Source: Glaciecola nitratireducens FR1064
Lineage (GTDB): Bacteria; Pseudomonadota; Gammaproteobacteria; Enterobacterales; Alteromonadaceae
Direction: 5' to 3'
DNA length: 64,000 nt
Assembly (NCBI RefSeq): GCF_000226565.1
Contig: NC_016041.1
Coordinates: forward strand, 1,736,001 to 1,800,000
In this document: positions 36,727 to 44,702 of the stretch, in pieces
Numbering within the stretch: the first letter of the stretch is position 1
Layout of the letters: the number at the start of each line of letters is the position of its first letter
The notes under the pieces: model-generated
Database searches by the model: none
Told to the model about the DNA's origin: nothing
Seen by the model: the letters and a program-made list of their open reading frames with translations, nothing else
Program-made: the position numbers and the translations under genes

Positions 36727-36778
36727 TTAGGGGTACAAATCGTTTGTTTAGTGAGGTTGTACCCCTAAATGTACCACT
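36727..36778. promoter_or_regulatory. Inverted repeats upstream of int: arm sites or operator
   Basis: TTAGGGGTACAA (36727-36738) and TTGTACCCCTAA (36757-36768) are a perfect 12-bp inverted repeat, followed by a third copy TGTACCACT (36770-36778). Two further copies are at the island's left end (11657-11677). This distribution fits integrase arm-type sites that may also autoregulate int. Confidence 0.65.
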
Positions 36779-36820
36779 TAGATTCTGACTGTCAACGAAC
36801 GTCTTTGAACTTTAACGCAA

Positions 36821-36866
36821 TAAAAAACCCGCTAAAGCCAATAAAATAAGCCTTGCGGGTCTTTTT
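36821..36866 (-). terminator. Current ssrA terminator, supplied by the island
   Basis: The stem ACCCGC/GCGGGT (36827-36832 with 36855-36860) has a ~22-base loop and T-runs on either side. On the minus strand it follows the ssrA 3' end by about 29 bases. It lies inside the island, so the island brought its own terminator for the interrupted gene. Confidence 0.6.
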
Positions 36867-36888
36867 TGGTTCTCCATGAACCTCAATG

Positions 36889-36906
36889 TGGTGGAGCTGG
36901 CGGGAA
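36889..36906 (-). repeat. attR of the island within the ssrA 3' end
   Basis: This is the 18-bp core shared with attL at 11581-11598. It forms the CCA end and part of the acceptor/T-arm of the tRNA-like domain, so integration leaves ssrA intact. Confidence 0.85.
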
Positions 36907-37246
36907 TTGAACCCGCGTCCAGAAAGCGTCAACCTTTGGTACTACATGCTTAGTTTGTCATTTGTTTAATCCTATGGACCCCGACAAACAGGGTTCCTTC
37001 GGACTGGCCTAATACTATTTCGCGGTTCAACCTTAGACAAGTTTCCCTCGCTATTTCACTAGTATGACCTTCCGTACCTCAGTTAGTGAAAAGAACTTGA
37101 GTGGAAGGGCCTATGCAGGGTATTAAGCTGCTAGTGCGTAGTTTTCGTCGTTTGCGACTATTTTTTTGCGGCTTTTTAAAGAGGCCAGCCGCACCTCTGC
37201 ATGCACCTCCAGCATCATTGAATCCTGTCGAATCCAGAGCAGCCCC
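36889..37246 (-). ncRNA. ssrA: Transfer-messenger RNA (tmRNA)
   Basis: tmRNA rescues stalled ribosomes with SmpB. The 358-base gene on the minus strand starts GGGGCTGCTCTGG and ends GCCAGCTCCACCA, the tRNA-Ala-like ends of one-piece tmRNA. The tag frame at 37155-37123 reads ANDENYALAA followed by TAA, the same as in E. coli. The TTCGAC and TTCAAT(T) T-arm-like elements are present. smpB lies 1.5 kb away, separated by an OYE-family gene. The 3' end is the island attachment site. Confidence 0.97.
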
Positions 37247-37259
37247 GAGATAGGGGAAG

Positions 37260-37265
37260 ATTATA
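37260..37265 (-). promoter_or_regulatory. -10 element of ssrA
   Basis: A perfect TATAAT on the minus strand lies 14 bases before the mature tmRNA 5' end, which fits a short processed leader. No convincing -35 hexamer is seen. Confidence 0.5.
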
Positions 37266-37433
37266 ACACGCTTAACTGCTGAAAACAGCGATATTTATCG
37301 CCATTTCATATCTTAGTGGTACGAGCAAACATCTATTCAACAGTTTATAAGAAACTATTCATCGACGTGACTTGAAATATAAATCGATGATGCCATTGTA
37401 CGACAATAGATTATCAACACAGAGTTAAGCGCT

Positions 37434-38657
37434 ATGAAAGCATTTTCACCACTCACACTGCCCAATGGAACAGAAATAAAAAATAGGTTTGTAAAAGCGG
37501 CAATGGAAGAAAATATGGCTGAAGACAATCAGCTACCCGGTACTGCATTAAAAAACCTGTACGCTGCTTGGGCTAAAGGCGGTGTAGGTATGATCATTAC
37601 AGGCAATGTGATGGTTGATAAAATGGCAATGACAGGGCCAGGTGGTGTTGCACTTGAAGCTGATACGCCAATTCAACCGTTTAAAGAGTGGGCTGAAATA
37701 GCAAAGCAAAACAACACAACGGTAATAATGCAAATTAACCATCCTGGTCGTCAAGTGTTTAAAAAAATGGGCGGTAAAGTTCTCTCTCCATCTAACATCG
37801 CCCTAAATATGGGTAAGCACAGCGGCTTGTTTACGCAACCAAAGGCCATGTCTGAAGCAGAAATTGAAGACGTTATTGCGCGCTTTGTCACGACGGCAAA
37901 GCGTGCTGAAGAAGCGGGGTTTCATGGCGTAGAGATCCACGCTGCTCATGGTTACCTTGTCAGTCAGTTCCTATCGCCATTAACCAACGTAAGGAAAGAC
38001 GAGTGGGGTGGTGAACTGCAGGCGCGAGCTAAAATACTGTTTGATATAGTTCGTCAGGTTAAAAGTAGTTGTGGCAAGGATTTTATTGTTTCGGTAAAAC
38101 TCAACTCGGCTGACTTTCAACGCGGTGGTTTTGATGTTGAAGATGCGATTGAGGTAGTAAAGTCACTTAATGACATGGGTTTAGATTTTATTGAGCTATC
38201 AGGTGGTTCGTATGAAGCACCTGCCATGCAGGGTAAAAGTGGAGACCAAAGAACGCTTGCTAGAGAAGCCTATTTCTTAACATTCGCGAAACAGATTGCC
38301 GAACACACCAGTATTCCAGTAATGACAACAGGAGGCATCAAGCGCTTATCAGTTGCCAACGAAGTTTTGGACAGTAATATGGAGCTGGTTGGTATTGCAT
38401 CCGCCTTGGCTTACAATCCCGCGTTAATTAACCAATGGCATGTTGACCAAGATACAATGGGCTATATTCCAGCAACAGCTTGGAAAGATAAAACCTTGAG
38501 TGGTTTAGCTAATATGGCTTTGGTGAAGCGACAATTGCGTCGATTAGGTAAAGGAGATAAACCAAAGGTAAATTCGTCACCGTTGATGACGCTTATCATC
38601 GATCAGGTTCGCACTGCAAAATTGACAAAGAGATACCGCAAACAATATGTGGAATAG
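37434..38657 (+). CDS. Old yellow enzyme-family NADH:flavin oxidoreductase
   Basis: This is an FMN-dependent ene-reductase of unknown substrate. The 407-residue product has the TIM-barrel family pattern: NRFVKAAM near the N-terminus, QINHPGRQ (~residues 101-108), the catalytic HAAHGYLVSQFLSP (~179-192), an NxR-type block (LTNVRKDEWGG), LSGGSYE, and TTGGIKR for phosphate binding near residue 300. It lacks the Fe-S cluster domain of 2,4-dienoyl-CoA reductases. It is a stand-alone gene divergent from ssrA. Confidence 0.9.
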   Translation: MKAFSPLTLPNGTEIKNRFVKAAMEENMAEDNQLPGTALKNLYAAWAKGGVGMIITGNVMVDKMAMTGPGGVALEADTPIQPFKEWAEIAKQNNTTVIMQINHPGRQVFKKMGGKVLSPSNIALNMGKHSGLFTQPKAMSEAEIEDVIARFVTTAKRAEEAGFHGVEIHAAHGYLVSQFLSPLTNVRKDEWGGELQARAKILFDIVRQVKSSCGKDFIVSVKLNSADFQRGGFDVEDAIEVVKSLNDMGLDFIELSGGSYEAPAMQGKSGDQRTLAREAYFLTFAKQIAEHTSIPVMTTGGIKRLSVANEVLDSNMELVGIASALAYNPALINQWHVDQDTMGYIPATAWKDKTLSGLANMALVKRQLRRLGKGDKPKVNSSPLMTLIIDQVRTAKLTKRYRKQYVE

Positions 38658-38670
38658 TATTACAGAGAAA

Positions 38671-38703
38671 ACAGCACTGGTATTTGCTTTTTACCCGTGC
38701 TGT
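38671..38703 (+). terminator. Hairpin between the OYE gene and smpB
   Basis: ACAGCAC/GTGCTGT with an inner GGTA/TACC pairing lies 13 bases after the OYE stop. The following T-run is weak (ATTGTTT). It sits between two convergent genes. Confidence 0.45.
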
Positions 38704-38746
38704 ATTGTTTAAGAAATACGCATATGTGTTCAATTACAAACAGTAA

Positions 38747-39217
38747 TTATGCACTATGTTTCATCATCCGTTCTTTCTGACGAGCCCAGTCTTTGTCTTT
38801 CACAGCGTCGCGCTTGTCATGTTCTTGCTTACCTTTGGCTAACTGAATTTCCAGCTTTATCCAACAGGCTTTCCAGTACATCGCCGTGGCGACAATTGTG
38901 AGTCCTTGTCTATCTAAACCACCCATCAATTCTTCAATTTCGCGTTTCTGTAACAATAATTTACGGACACGAGTAGGGTCACTTATAACGTGCGTAGATG
39001 CCTGATTTAACGGCATGATATTAATATTACTCACGTACGCTTCACCGTCTTTAATGAAAACGTAGCTGTCGGTAATATTCGCCTTACCGGCTCTTATTGC
39101 TTTTACTTCCCAGCCCTGTAATTGCAAACCCGCTTCGAACTTACTCATAAAGTGATATTCGTGGCGAGCTCGTTTATTTAGAGCAATGGTGTCATTTGTG
39201 TTTTTTGATTTTTTCAT
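38747..39217 (-). CDS. smpB: SsrA-binding protein SmpB
   Basis: SmpB binds the tRNA-like domain of tmRNA and brings it to stalled ribosomes. The product is 156 residues with the family signature IALNKRARHEY (~residues 11-21), GWEVKAIRAGKANI and a basic C-terminal tail ending RQKERMMKHSA. ATG 39217 is chosen; ATG 39226 would add three residues and neither has a clear ribosome-binding site. The frame stays open further upstream, to about 39436, but that part overlaps ratA on the other strand. Its nearness to ssrA is common in gammaproteobacteria. Confidence 0.95.
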   Translation of the reverse strand: MKKSKNTNDTIALNKRARHEYHFMSKFEAGLQLQGWEVKAIRAGKANITDSYVFIKDGEAYVSNINIMPLNQASTHVISDPTRVRKLLLQKREIEELMGGLDRQGLTIVATAMYWKACWIKLEIQLAKGKQEHDKRDAVKDKDWARQKERMMKHSA

Positions 39218-39393
39218 GGCGCTCATTATACGTAGAGTTGTTTGCTTTGTCTTTATAGATTTTAATGTGGATGTTTTGGAGATCGGCGTAAAGCTAAGTT
39301 GATAGGTAATTTGCGTCCTTGATTTTTCGTCATGAAAATTACAAATATCGTGATAAACTACGAACAATTGAAATTTGAGGTTGTATTTTAGTA

Positions 39394-39825
39394 ATGCCCA
39401 GTATTCAAAGAAATGCACTCGTCGCATATAGTGCAAGCCAAATGTACGAGTTAGTCAATGATGTTGAAAAGTATGAAAATTTTTTGCCGGGATGTGTAAA
39501 AAGTGAAGTGTTAGAAAGCAGTGATAATCATATGCTTGCGTCAATGATTCTATCTAAGGCGGGAGTAAAGCAAACACTTACCACGTCGAACACGCTAATA
39601 AAAGACTCATCAATTCAAATGGATTTATCTGACGGGCCCTTCAAGTCGCTTTCCGGTGGCTGGAGTTTTACGCCTCTGTCAGATGATGCGTGTAAAATTG
39701 AACTTCAACTCGATTTTGTTTTTTCAAGTAAGCTAATGGAAATTGCTTTTGGAAAAATATTTAACTCATTGGCAAGCAATATGGTCAGCGCATTTAGTCA
39801 GCGAGCAAAACAGGTATATGGATAA
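39394..39825 (+). CDS. ratA: RatA-family START-like protein
   Basis: RatA/PasT-type proteins have a START/coenzyme-Q-binding fold. In E. coli RatA was reported to block 70S formation, and relatives are linked to ubiquinone function. The 143-residue product begins MPSIQRNALVAYSASQMYELVNDVEKY, the family's typical opening, and has FLPGC and SGGWSFTPL blocks. It is divergent from smpB and overlaps rnfH by one base (TAATG), the conserved pairing. Confidence 0.93.
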   Translation: MPSIQRNALVAYSASQMYELVNDVEKYENFLPGCVKSEVLESSDNHMLASMILSKAGVKQTLTTSNTLIKDSSIQMDLSDGPFKSLSGGWSFTPLSDDACKIELQLDFVFSSKLMEIAFGKIFNSLASNMVSAFSQRAKQVYG

Positions 39826-40187
39826 TGTCGAGTGCAATTAATATTGAAGTTGTTTACGGTTTGCCTGAAAAGCAAAGCCTACTGAGTTTAAAGGTACCCG
39901 TGAATAGCACTGTTTTACAGGCAATAGAAGCATCAGGAATACAAAAAATATATACCGATATTGATTTGAATGAAAATAAAGTGGGTGTATGGAATAGAAC
40001 ATGCAAATTGAACGACACTTTATTTGAAGGCGATCGCGTGGAAATTTATCGCCCGATGATTGCCGATCCTAAAGAAGTTCGCAAGCGCCGCGCTGAGAAA
40101 GCCAAGGATGAAGGGCGAGCTGACAAAGTAACTGGCGGTCGACCAAACCCGATGAAAAACAACAAAACAGAACAAAACGATCAGTAA
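39825..40187 (+). CDS. rnfH: RnfH-family beta-grasp protein
   Basis: This is a small ubiquitin-like fold protein of the RnfH/PasI family that pairs with RatA genetically; its biochemical role is unsettled. The 120-residue product has the beta-grasp core (INIEVVYGLPEKQSLLSL…) and the conserved GDRVEIYRPMIADPKEVRKRRA (~residues 68-89), then a Lys/Asn-rich tail. The start overlaps the ratA stop by one base. Confidence 0.92.
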   Translation: MSSAINIEVVYGLPEKQSLLSLKVPVNSTVLQAIEASGIQKIYTDIDLNENKVGVWNRTCKLNDTLFEGDRVEIYRPMIADPKEVRKRRAEKAKDEGRADKVTGGRPNPMKNNKTEQNDQ

Positions 40188-40285
40188 TCGAATTGCACTG
40201 TTTGCTATTTGTGGAGATGCGGGAAGCAACAGCGGCTTGAATGTAAAAAATCCCAGCAGTGCCGCCATAAATGAAAAAATGCGAA

Positions 40286-41098
40286 CTAATACTTTTTTCT
40301 TTGCAATCCAGTTGTTGCTAATATTTTAGCGGAAATTTCTTCAATGGAAAATTTAGTACTGTTTAAGAAAGGGATTTTTTCTTTTCGGTACAAGTTTTCT
40401 ACTTCACGTAATTCCATCCTACACTGCTGCATAGATGCATAACGACTGTTGGCTTTTCGTTCAGAGCGGATCTGATGCAGTCGGTTTGCGTCAATGGTGA
40501 GTCCAAATAATTTCTTTTGAAACCCTCTTAACGATGCCGGCATTTTCAAAATATCGCCCATATCATCTTCAGTGAAAGGATAGTTTGCTGCCTTAATGCC
40601 GTATTGCAAGGCTAAGTATAGGCTCGTTGGTGTTTTTCCAGAACGTGAAACACCAACTAAAATAATATCGGCCTCATGATAGTCCTTTAAATTTGAGCCA
40701 TCATCGTTAGCTAAGGCATAATTTACCGCTTCAATTCGAATGTCATAGGTTTTTTCATGAATACTGTGCGTGCGATGTTTTTCAGGTTTAGACGGCACCC
40801 CAATAACTTTTTCTAGTGGAGCAACAAATTGATCAAGAAAATTATAGTTTATGCCGACCGACTCACTCATTAGTTGTCGAACTTCACTGTTGACCATCGT
40901 ATAAAACACTAATGGGCGCTGTCCGCTTTCTTCAAAGTGCGCTTTAATTTGTTCAAGCACTGTTTCAGCATGTTGTTCTGTTTCAACAAATGGGATTGTA
41001 ATATGTTGAAACTCTACGGGAAATAAAGACAGCAAAGCATGCCCAAAAACCTCTGCAGTAATGGCTGTACCATCGGATATATAAAAAGCAGCTCGCAC
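40286..41098 (-). CDS. ppsR: PEP synthase regulatory kinase/phosphorylase
   Basis: PpsR (DUF299) inactivates PEP synthase by ADP-dependent Thr phosphorylation and reactivates it by phosphorolysis. The 270-residue product has the P-loop-like GVSRSGKTPTSLYLA (~residues 148-162) and the C-terminal RLHQIRSERKANSRYAS block. It is divergent from ppsA across a 200-bp intergenic region, so the enzyme and its regulator can be co-controlled. Confidence 0.94.
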   Translation of the reverse strand: MRAAFYISDGTAITAEVFGHALLSLFPVEFQHITIPFVETEQHAETVLEQIKAHFEESGQRPLVFYTMVNSEVRQLMSESVGINYNFLDQFVAPLEKVIGVPSKPEKHRTHSIHEKTYDIRIEAVNYALANDDGSNLKDYHEADIILVGVSRSGKTPTSLYLALQYGIKAANYPFTEDDMGDILKMPASLRGFQKKLFGLTIDANRLHQIRSERKANSRYASMQQCRMELREVENLYRKEKIPFLNSTKFSIEEISAKILATTGLQRKKY

Positions 41099-41298
41099 AA
41101 CATCTCCTTAACATTGTTGTAAATTAATTACGAAATAAAATTAAATTTTACTTTAGTATTGAGGTCAATTTAGAATCCCCCGTGAGCATTGTATACATGT
41201 ATTTACTACCATGTATTAATGCACGAAATTAATCATACCTTGTTACAACAAATCGTGACAAAACTTATCGGCAAATAAATTAGCTGGAGGCTGTAGCA

Positions 41299-43674
41299 GT
41301 GCAAGAATTCATACTTTGGTATCAAGAGTTGGGCATGGACGATGTTAGCCGTGTTGGTGGTAAAAACGCGTCATTGGGTGAAATGATATCAAATCTGTCT
41401 AATGCAGGTGTTCAGGTTCCTGGCGGTTTCGCGACTACATCGCACGCTTTTAATCAGTTTCTAGAGCAGAGTGGTGTAGAAACAAAAATCCACGAAATTC
41501 TGGATGCACTTGATGTGGATGACGTGAACGCATTGGCTGAAGCGGGTAAAACCATTCGTCAGTGGATATTAGACACCCCATTTCAAACTGAACTAGAAGA
41601 AGAAATTAGAACTGCATTTGTTAAGCTGCAAGGCGAAATGGGTGACGAGGCCTCTTTTGCAGTGCGTTCTTCCGCCACCGCTGAAGATATGCCAGATGCT
41701 TCTTTTGCAGGACAACAAGAGACCTTCCTTAACGTAAAAGGTTACGATTCTGTATTAGTTGCAATTAAACACGTATTTGCGTCGTTGTTTAATGACAGAG
41801 CGATCTCATATCGCGTTCACCAAGGATATGATCACAAAGGCGTTGCATTGTCTGCTGGTATTCAGCGCATGGTGCGCAGTGATTTATCTGCTTCCGGCGT
41901 GATGTTTACCATAGATACAGAATCAGGGTTTGAAGATGTTGTTTTCATTACTAGTTCGTTTGGTTTAGGTGAAATGGTCGTTCAAGGTGCTGTTAACCCT
42001 GATGAATTTTATGTACACAAGCCAACGCTAAACAAAGGAAATCCTGCGATAGTGCGCCGTAATCTAGGTAGTAAATTAATTAAAATGATTTACTCAGATG
42101 ATTTAGAACACGGCAAGCAGGTTGATATTGTTGATATAGATAAAGCCGACAGCATGCGATTCTCTCTCACTGATGATGAAGTGATGGAATTAGCTAAGCA
42201 AGCTCAAGTTATTGAAAAACACTATAAGCGCCCGATGGATATCGAATGGGCTAAAGATGGAATCGATGGCAAGTTATACATAGTCCAGGCACGTCCTGAA
42301 ACTGTGCGCAGCCGCGAAGATATGCAGGTTATTGAGCGCTACCAGCTGAAAAGCGATGCAACAAAAGTGGTTTGTGAAGGCCGTGCAATTGGTCACAAAA
42401 TTGGTGCTGGCAAGGCAAAAGTACTGGGCTCGATTGCTGAAATGGATATGATTGAAGCGGGCGACGTGCTCGTTACCGACATGACTGATCCTGATTGGGA
42501 GCCTATCATGAAAAAAGCCTCTGCGATTGTAACCAATCGTGGTGGACGAACTTGTCACGCAGCTATCATTGCTCGTGAAATGGGTATTCCAGCTGTTGTT
42601 GGTTGCGGTAATGCCACTGATACTATTGCTACCGGTGACGCGATTACGGTTAGCTGTGCAGAGGGTGACACTGGCTTTATTTATAATCAAGAACTCGATT
42701 TTGAAGTCATTACATCTCGCATCGATTCAATGCCTGACCTTCCTCTTAATATTATGATGAATGTGGGTAACCCAGACCGAGCTTTTGATTTTGCCCGTTT
42801 GCCGCATGAAGGCGTTGGATTGGCTCGTTTAGAATTCATTATCAACCGCATGATCGGAGTACACCCAAAAGCCTTACTCAACTTTGATGCTCAACCTGCA
42901 GAACTTAAGCAAGAAATCACTGAAATGATTGCTGGCTATGAATCGCCGGTTGAATTTTATATCGCAAAACTAGTTGAAGGTATTGCGACTATCGGGGCAG
43001 CTTTCTCTCCGAAGAAAGTCATTGTGCGGATGTCTGACTTTAAATCTAATGAATATTATAACTTAGTGGGCGGCTATCAATACGAGCCTCACGAAGAGAA
43101 TCCTATGTTAGGTTTCCGTGGTGCGAGTCGCTACATTTCTGAAGATTTCAGAGATTGTTTTGCTTTGGAATGTGAAGCCATAAAGCGCGTTCGCAATACT
43201 ATGGGCTTAACTAACGTTGAGATCATGATCCCGTTCGTAAGAACGTTGGAGGAAGGTGAGCAGGTTATTGAGCTTCTTGCAGAGCAAGGACTAGTGAAGG
43301 GTGAAAATGGTTTACGTGTCATTATGATGTGCGAATTACCATCTAATGCATTGCTAGCCGATCAATTCCTAGATATCTTTGATGGCTTCTCTATTGGTTC
43401 TAACGATTTAACACAGCTAACTTTAGGACTTGATCGTGACTCAGGTCTTATTGCACACTTGTTTGATGAAAGAAATCCGGCGGTAAAAGCACTGCTAGCG
43501 ATGGCTATAAAAGCGGCTAAGGCAAGAGGCAAATATGTCGGTATTTGTGGGCAAGGTCCTTCTGATCATGAAGACTTTGCTGCTTGGTTGGTTGAACAAG
43601 GAATCGACTCTGTCTCGTTGAATCCTGATACGGTCGTTGAAACTTGGTTATATCTTGCTGAAAAACACGGATAA
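41299..43674 (+). CDS. ppsA: Phosphoenolpyruvate synthase
   Basis: PpsA converts pyruvate, ATP and water to PEP, AMP and phosphate for gluconeogenesis. The 791-residue product has the ATP-grasp N-terminus ([11 protein letters not shown], ~residues 15-25; [20 protein letters not shown]), the swivelling phospho-His motif [13 protein letters not shown] (~415-427), and the PEP-binding barrel with the C-terminal GICGQGPSD. The start is GTG 41299, supported by GGAGG at 41285-41289. The regulatory Thr next to the catalytic His is present (RTCH). A strong terminator follows. Confidence 0.96.
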   Translation: MQEFILWYQELGMDDVSRVGGKNASLGEMISNLSNAGVQVPGGFATTSHAFNQFLEQSGVETKIHEILDALDVDDVNALAEAGKTIRQWILDTPFQTELEEEIRTAFVKLQGEMGDEASFAVRSSATAEDMPDASFAGQQETFLNVKGYDSVLVAIKHVFASLFNDRAISYRVHQGYDHKGVALSAGIQRMVRSDLSASGVMFTIDTESGFEDVVFITSSFGLGEMVVQGAVNPDEFYVHKPTLNKGNPAIVRRNLGSKLIKMIYSDDLEHGKQVDIVDIDKADSMRFSLTDDEVMELAKQAQVIEKHYKRPMDIEWAKDGIDGKLYIVQARPETVRSREDMQVIERYQLKSDATKVVCEGRAIGHKIGAGKAKVLGSIAEMDMIEAGDVLVTDMTDPDWEPIMKKASAIVTNRGGRTCHAAIIAREMGIPAVVGCGNATDTIATGDAITVSCAEGDTGFIYNQELDFEVITSRIDSMPDLPLNIMMNVGNPDRAFDFARLPHEGVGLARLEFIINRMIGVHPKALLNFDAQPAELKQEITEMIAGYESPVEFYIAKLVEGIATIGAAFSPKKVIVRMSDFKSNEYYNLVGGYQYEPHEENPMLGFRGASRYISEDFRDCFALECEAIKRVRNTMGLTNVEIMIPFVRTLEEGEQVIELLAEQGLVKGENGLRVIMMCELPSNALLADQFLDIFDGFSIGSNDLTQLTLGLDRDSGLIAHLFDERNPAVKALLAMAIKAAKARGKYVGICGQGPSDHEDFAAWLVEQGIDSVSLNPDTVVETWLYLAEKHG

Positions 43675-43690
43675 ATCAATTTGATACAGA

Positions 43691-43728
43691 AAAGGCTACA
43701 AGCTAATGAGCTTGTAGCCTTTTTTTTT
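43691..43728 (+). terminator. ppsA terminator
   Basis: A near-perfect 13-bp stem (AAGGCTACAAGCT with AGCTTGTAGCCTT), AATG loop and nine T lie 17 bases after the ppsA stop. Confidence 0.95.
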
Positions 43729-43810
43729 AAGGTCGCTTTGTCAAAAGTTAGATAATTTTCTGTAGATTACCGCCGCAGTGAAAATTTTCTTTTGCTCAAA
43801 GTACGTAGTC

Positions 43811-44026
43811 TTATCTGTACTTTCGTTTCAATAAAAACAGATCTACCTTGCGGGCAGTGCGTGAAGTCGCTCGCTGCGTTTTACTCAGGAATTTTTTGGC
43901 GTGCGGAAAGTCTACGCTAAGCAAAACGAGACCACCTAATACTAGTAGTATCGAACCTGGCAGGATCGTAAAGATGATACCCAAAATAATTAGCGTAATT
44001 GCTGCAGCTGATCTAAGTAGTTTCAT
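43811..44026 (-). CDS. PGPGW-type small membrane protein
   Basis: The 71-residue product has two hydrophobic segments (~5-22 and 24-40) separated by LPGS, then a basic cytoplasmic tail (HAKKFLSKTQRATSRTARK). The pattern ILPGSILLVLGGLVLLS resembles the small transmembrane PGPGW family of unknown function. It stands alone and converges with ppsA. Confidence 0.7.
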   Translation of the reverse strand: MKLLRSAAAITLIILGIIFTILPGSILLVLGGLVLLSVDFPHAKKFLSKTQRATSRTARKVDLFLLKRKYR

Positions 44027-44191
44027 ATAATAACCTTAAACACTTCCATAAATGGTTTTGTAGAGCTTAGCTCAAACAAGTGCGTTTAGGTGTTTCAACA
44101 TGTTACAAGTTGTGAAGTACTCGATGCGATTCAAAGCGATTAGAAAAAAAATGACACTTAATTATCTTTTCTGTACTGCTTTTGGCATTGA

Positions 44192-44347
44192 TTAGCCGTC
44201 GGCGCGTTCAGCCTGTATCATCTTGTATAACTTTTTGGTTTTAACGACTTTACAGCCCATTGAGCCTTCAACCGCTTTCTTACCGAGGAATGCAACAGGT
44301 GCATATGGATGACGTTTCTTAAATATTTTCTTTAATAAATTTTTCAT
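44192..44347 (-). CDS. Small basic protein, 51 residues
   Basis: ATG 44347 is preceded by TTGGAG at good spacing. The product begins MKNLLKKIFKKRHPYAPVAF, is strongly basic and ends QAERADG. No family is recognised; it is short enough to be easily missed. It lies between the PGPGW gene and the ydiJ-like gene in a region that otherwise lacks coding signal. Confidence 0.6.
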   Translation of the reverse strand: MKNLLKKIFKKRHPYAPVAFLGKKAVEGSMGCKVVKTKKLYKMIQAERADG

Positions 44348-44702
44348 ATTTTAACTCCAAGTATTTTGTTGCACGCATGTTTTCTCATTTGTCGTAAGGC
44401 GGCAACTAGGTCTTATATCCTCTTATTAATCGTTATCGACCGATGGAGTATAACCTAAATAGGTATGAATAGCTATATGTAATTTAGTGTGTTTTTTTAG
44501 TCATAGCTGATTCTATTGGCTTATAAGCATAATTAGCTTGATTTAGGTGTCTTTATTACCGTCAATTATCTGTCGTTAAACAGCTGAAATAGCTTGCATT
44601 GAAAAAAATGACTTGGGTATAAGAGATATTTAAATCATACATAAACCGACTAGAGCATTTGCTCCGTACTCTATATACTAGCGTTGCTAATTAAGGAGAG
44701 CC
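44348..44702. other. Non-coding region upstream of the ydiJ-like gene
   Basis: No gene is seen. The last part carries AAGGAGAG just before TTG 44703, the ribosome-binding site of the next gene. An ATA-rich stretch near 44625-44690 probably holds its promoter, but no clear consensus pair is identified. Confidence 0.5.

Larger units (their letters stand above)
11581..36906. mobile_element. ssrA-integrated satellite-like genomic island, about 25.3 kb
   Basis: The island is bounded by an 18-bp direct repeat equal to the ssrA 3' terminus (11581-11598 and 36889-36906), with a P4-type integrase reading away from ssrA at the right end. Right core (31-37 kb): integrase, hypothetical, AlpA, small gene, polymerase-like replication protein, phosphoesterase and orphan small terminase. 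Left cargo: amidohydrolase operon, IS3 relic, PKD-subtilisin, type I restriction-modification, DUF262 nuclease and small membrane proteins. There are no capsid, tail, portal, large-terminase or conjugation genes, which favours a phage satellite over a prophage or ICE. Candidate integrase arm sites occur at both ends. Confidence 0.85.

Noticed and set aside
9961-36906. CRISPR array or cas genes in the island
   Set aside because: No regularly spaced repeats and no Cas-like proteins were seen.
9961-36906. Complete prophage or ICE
   Set aside because: There is an integrase and a small terminase but no portal, capsid, tail, lysis, relaxase or type IV secretion genes.
39227-39436. N-terminal extension of the smpB frame
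   Set aside because: It overlaps the divergent ratA start, lacks family similarity, and SmpB length is normal from ATG 39217.
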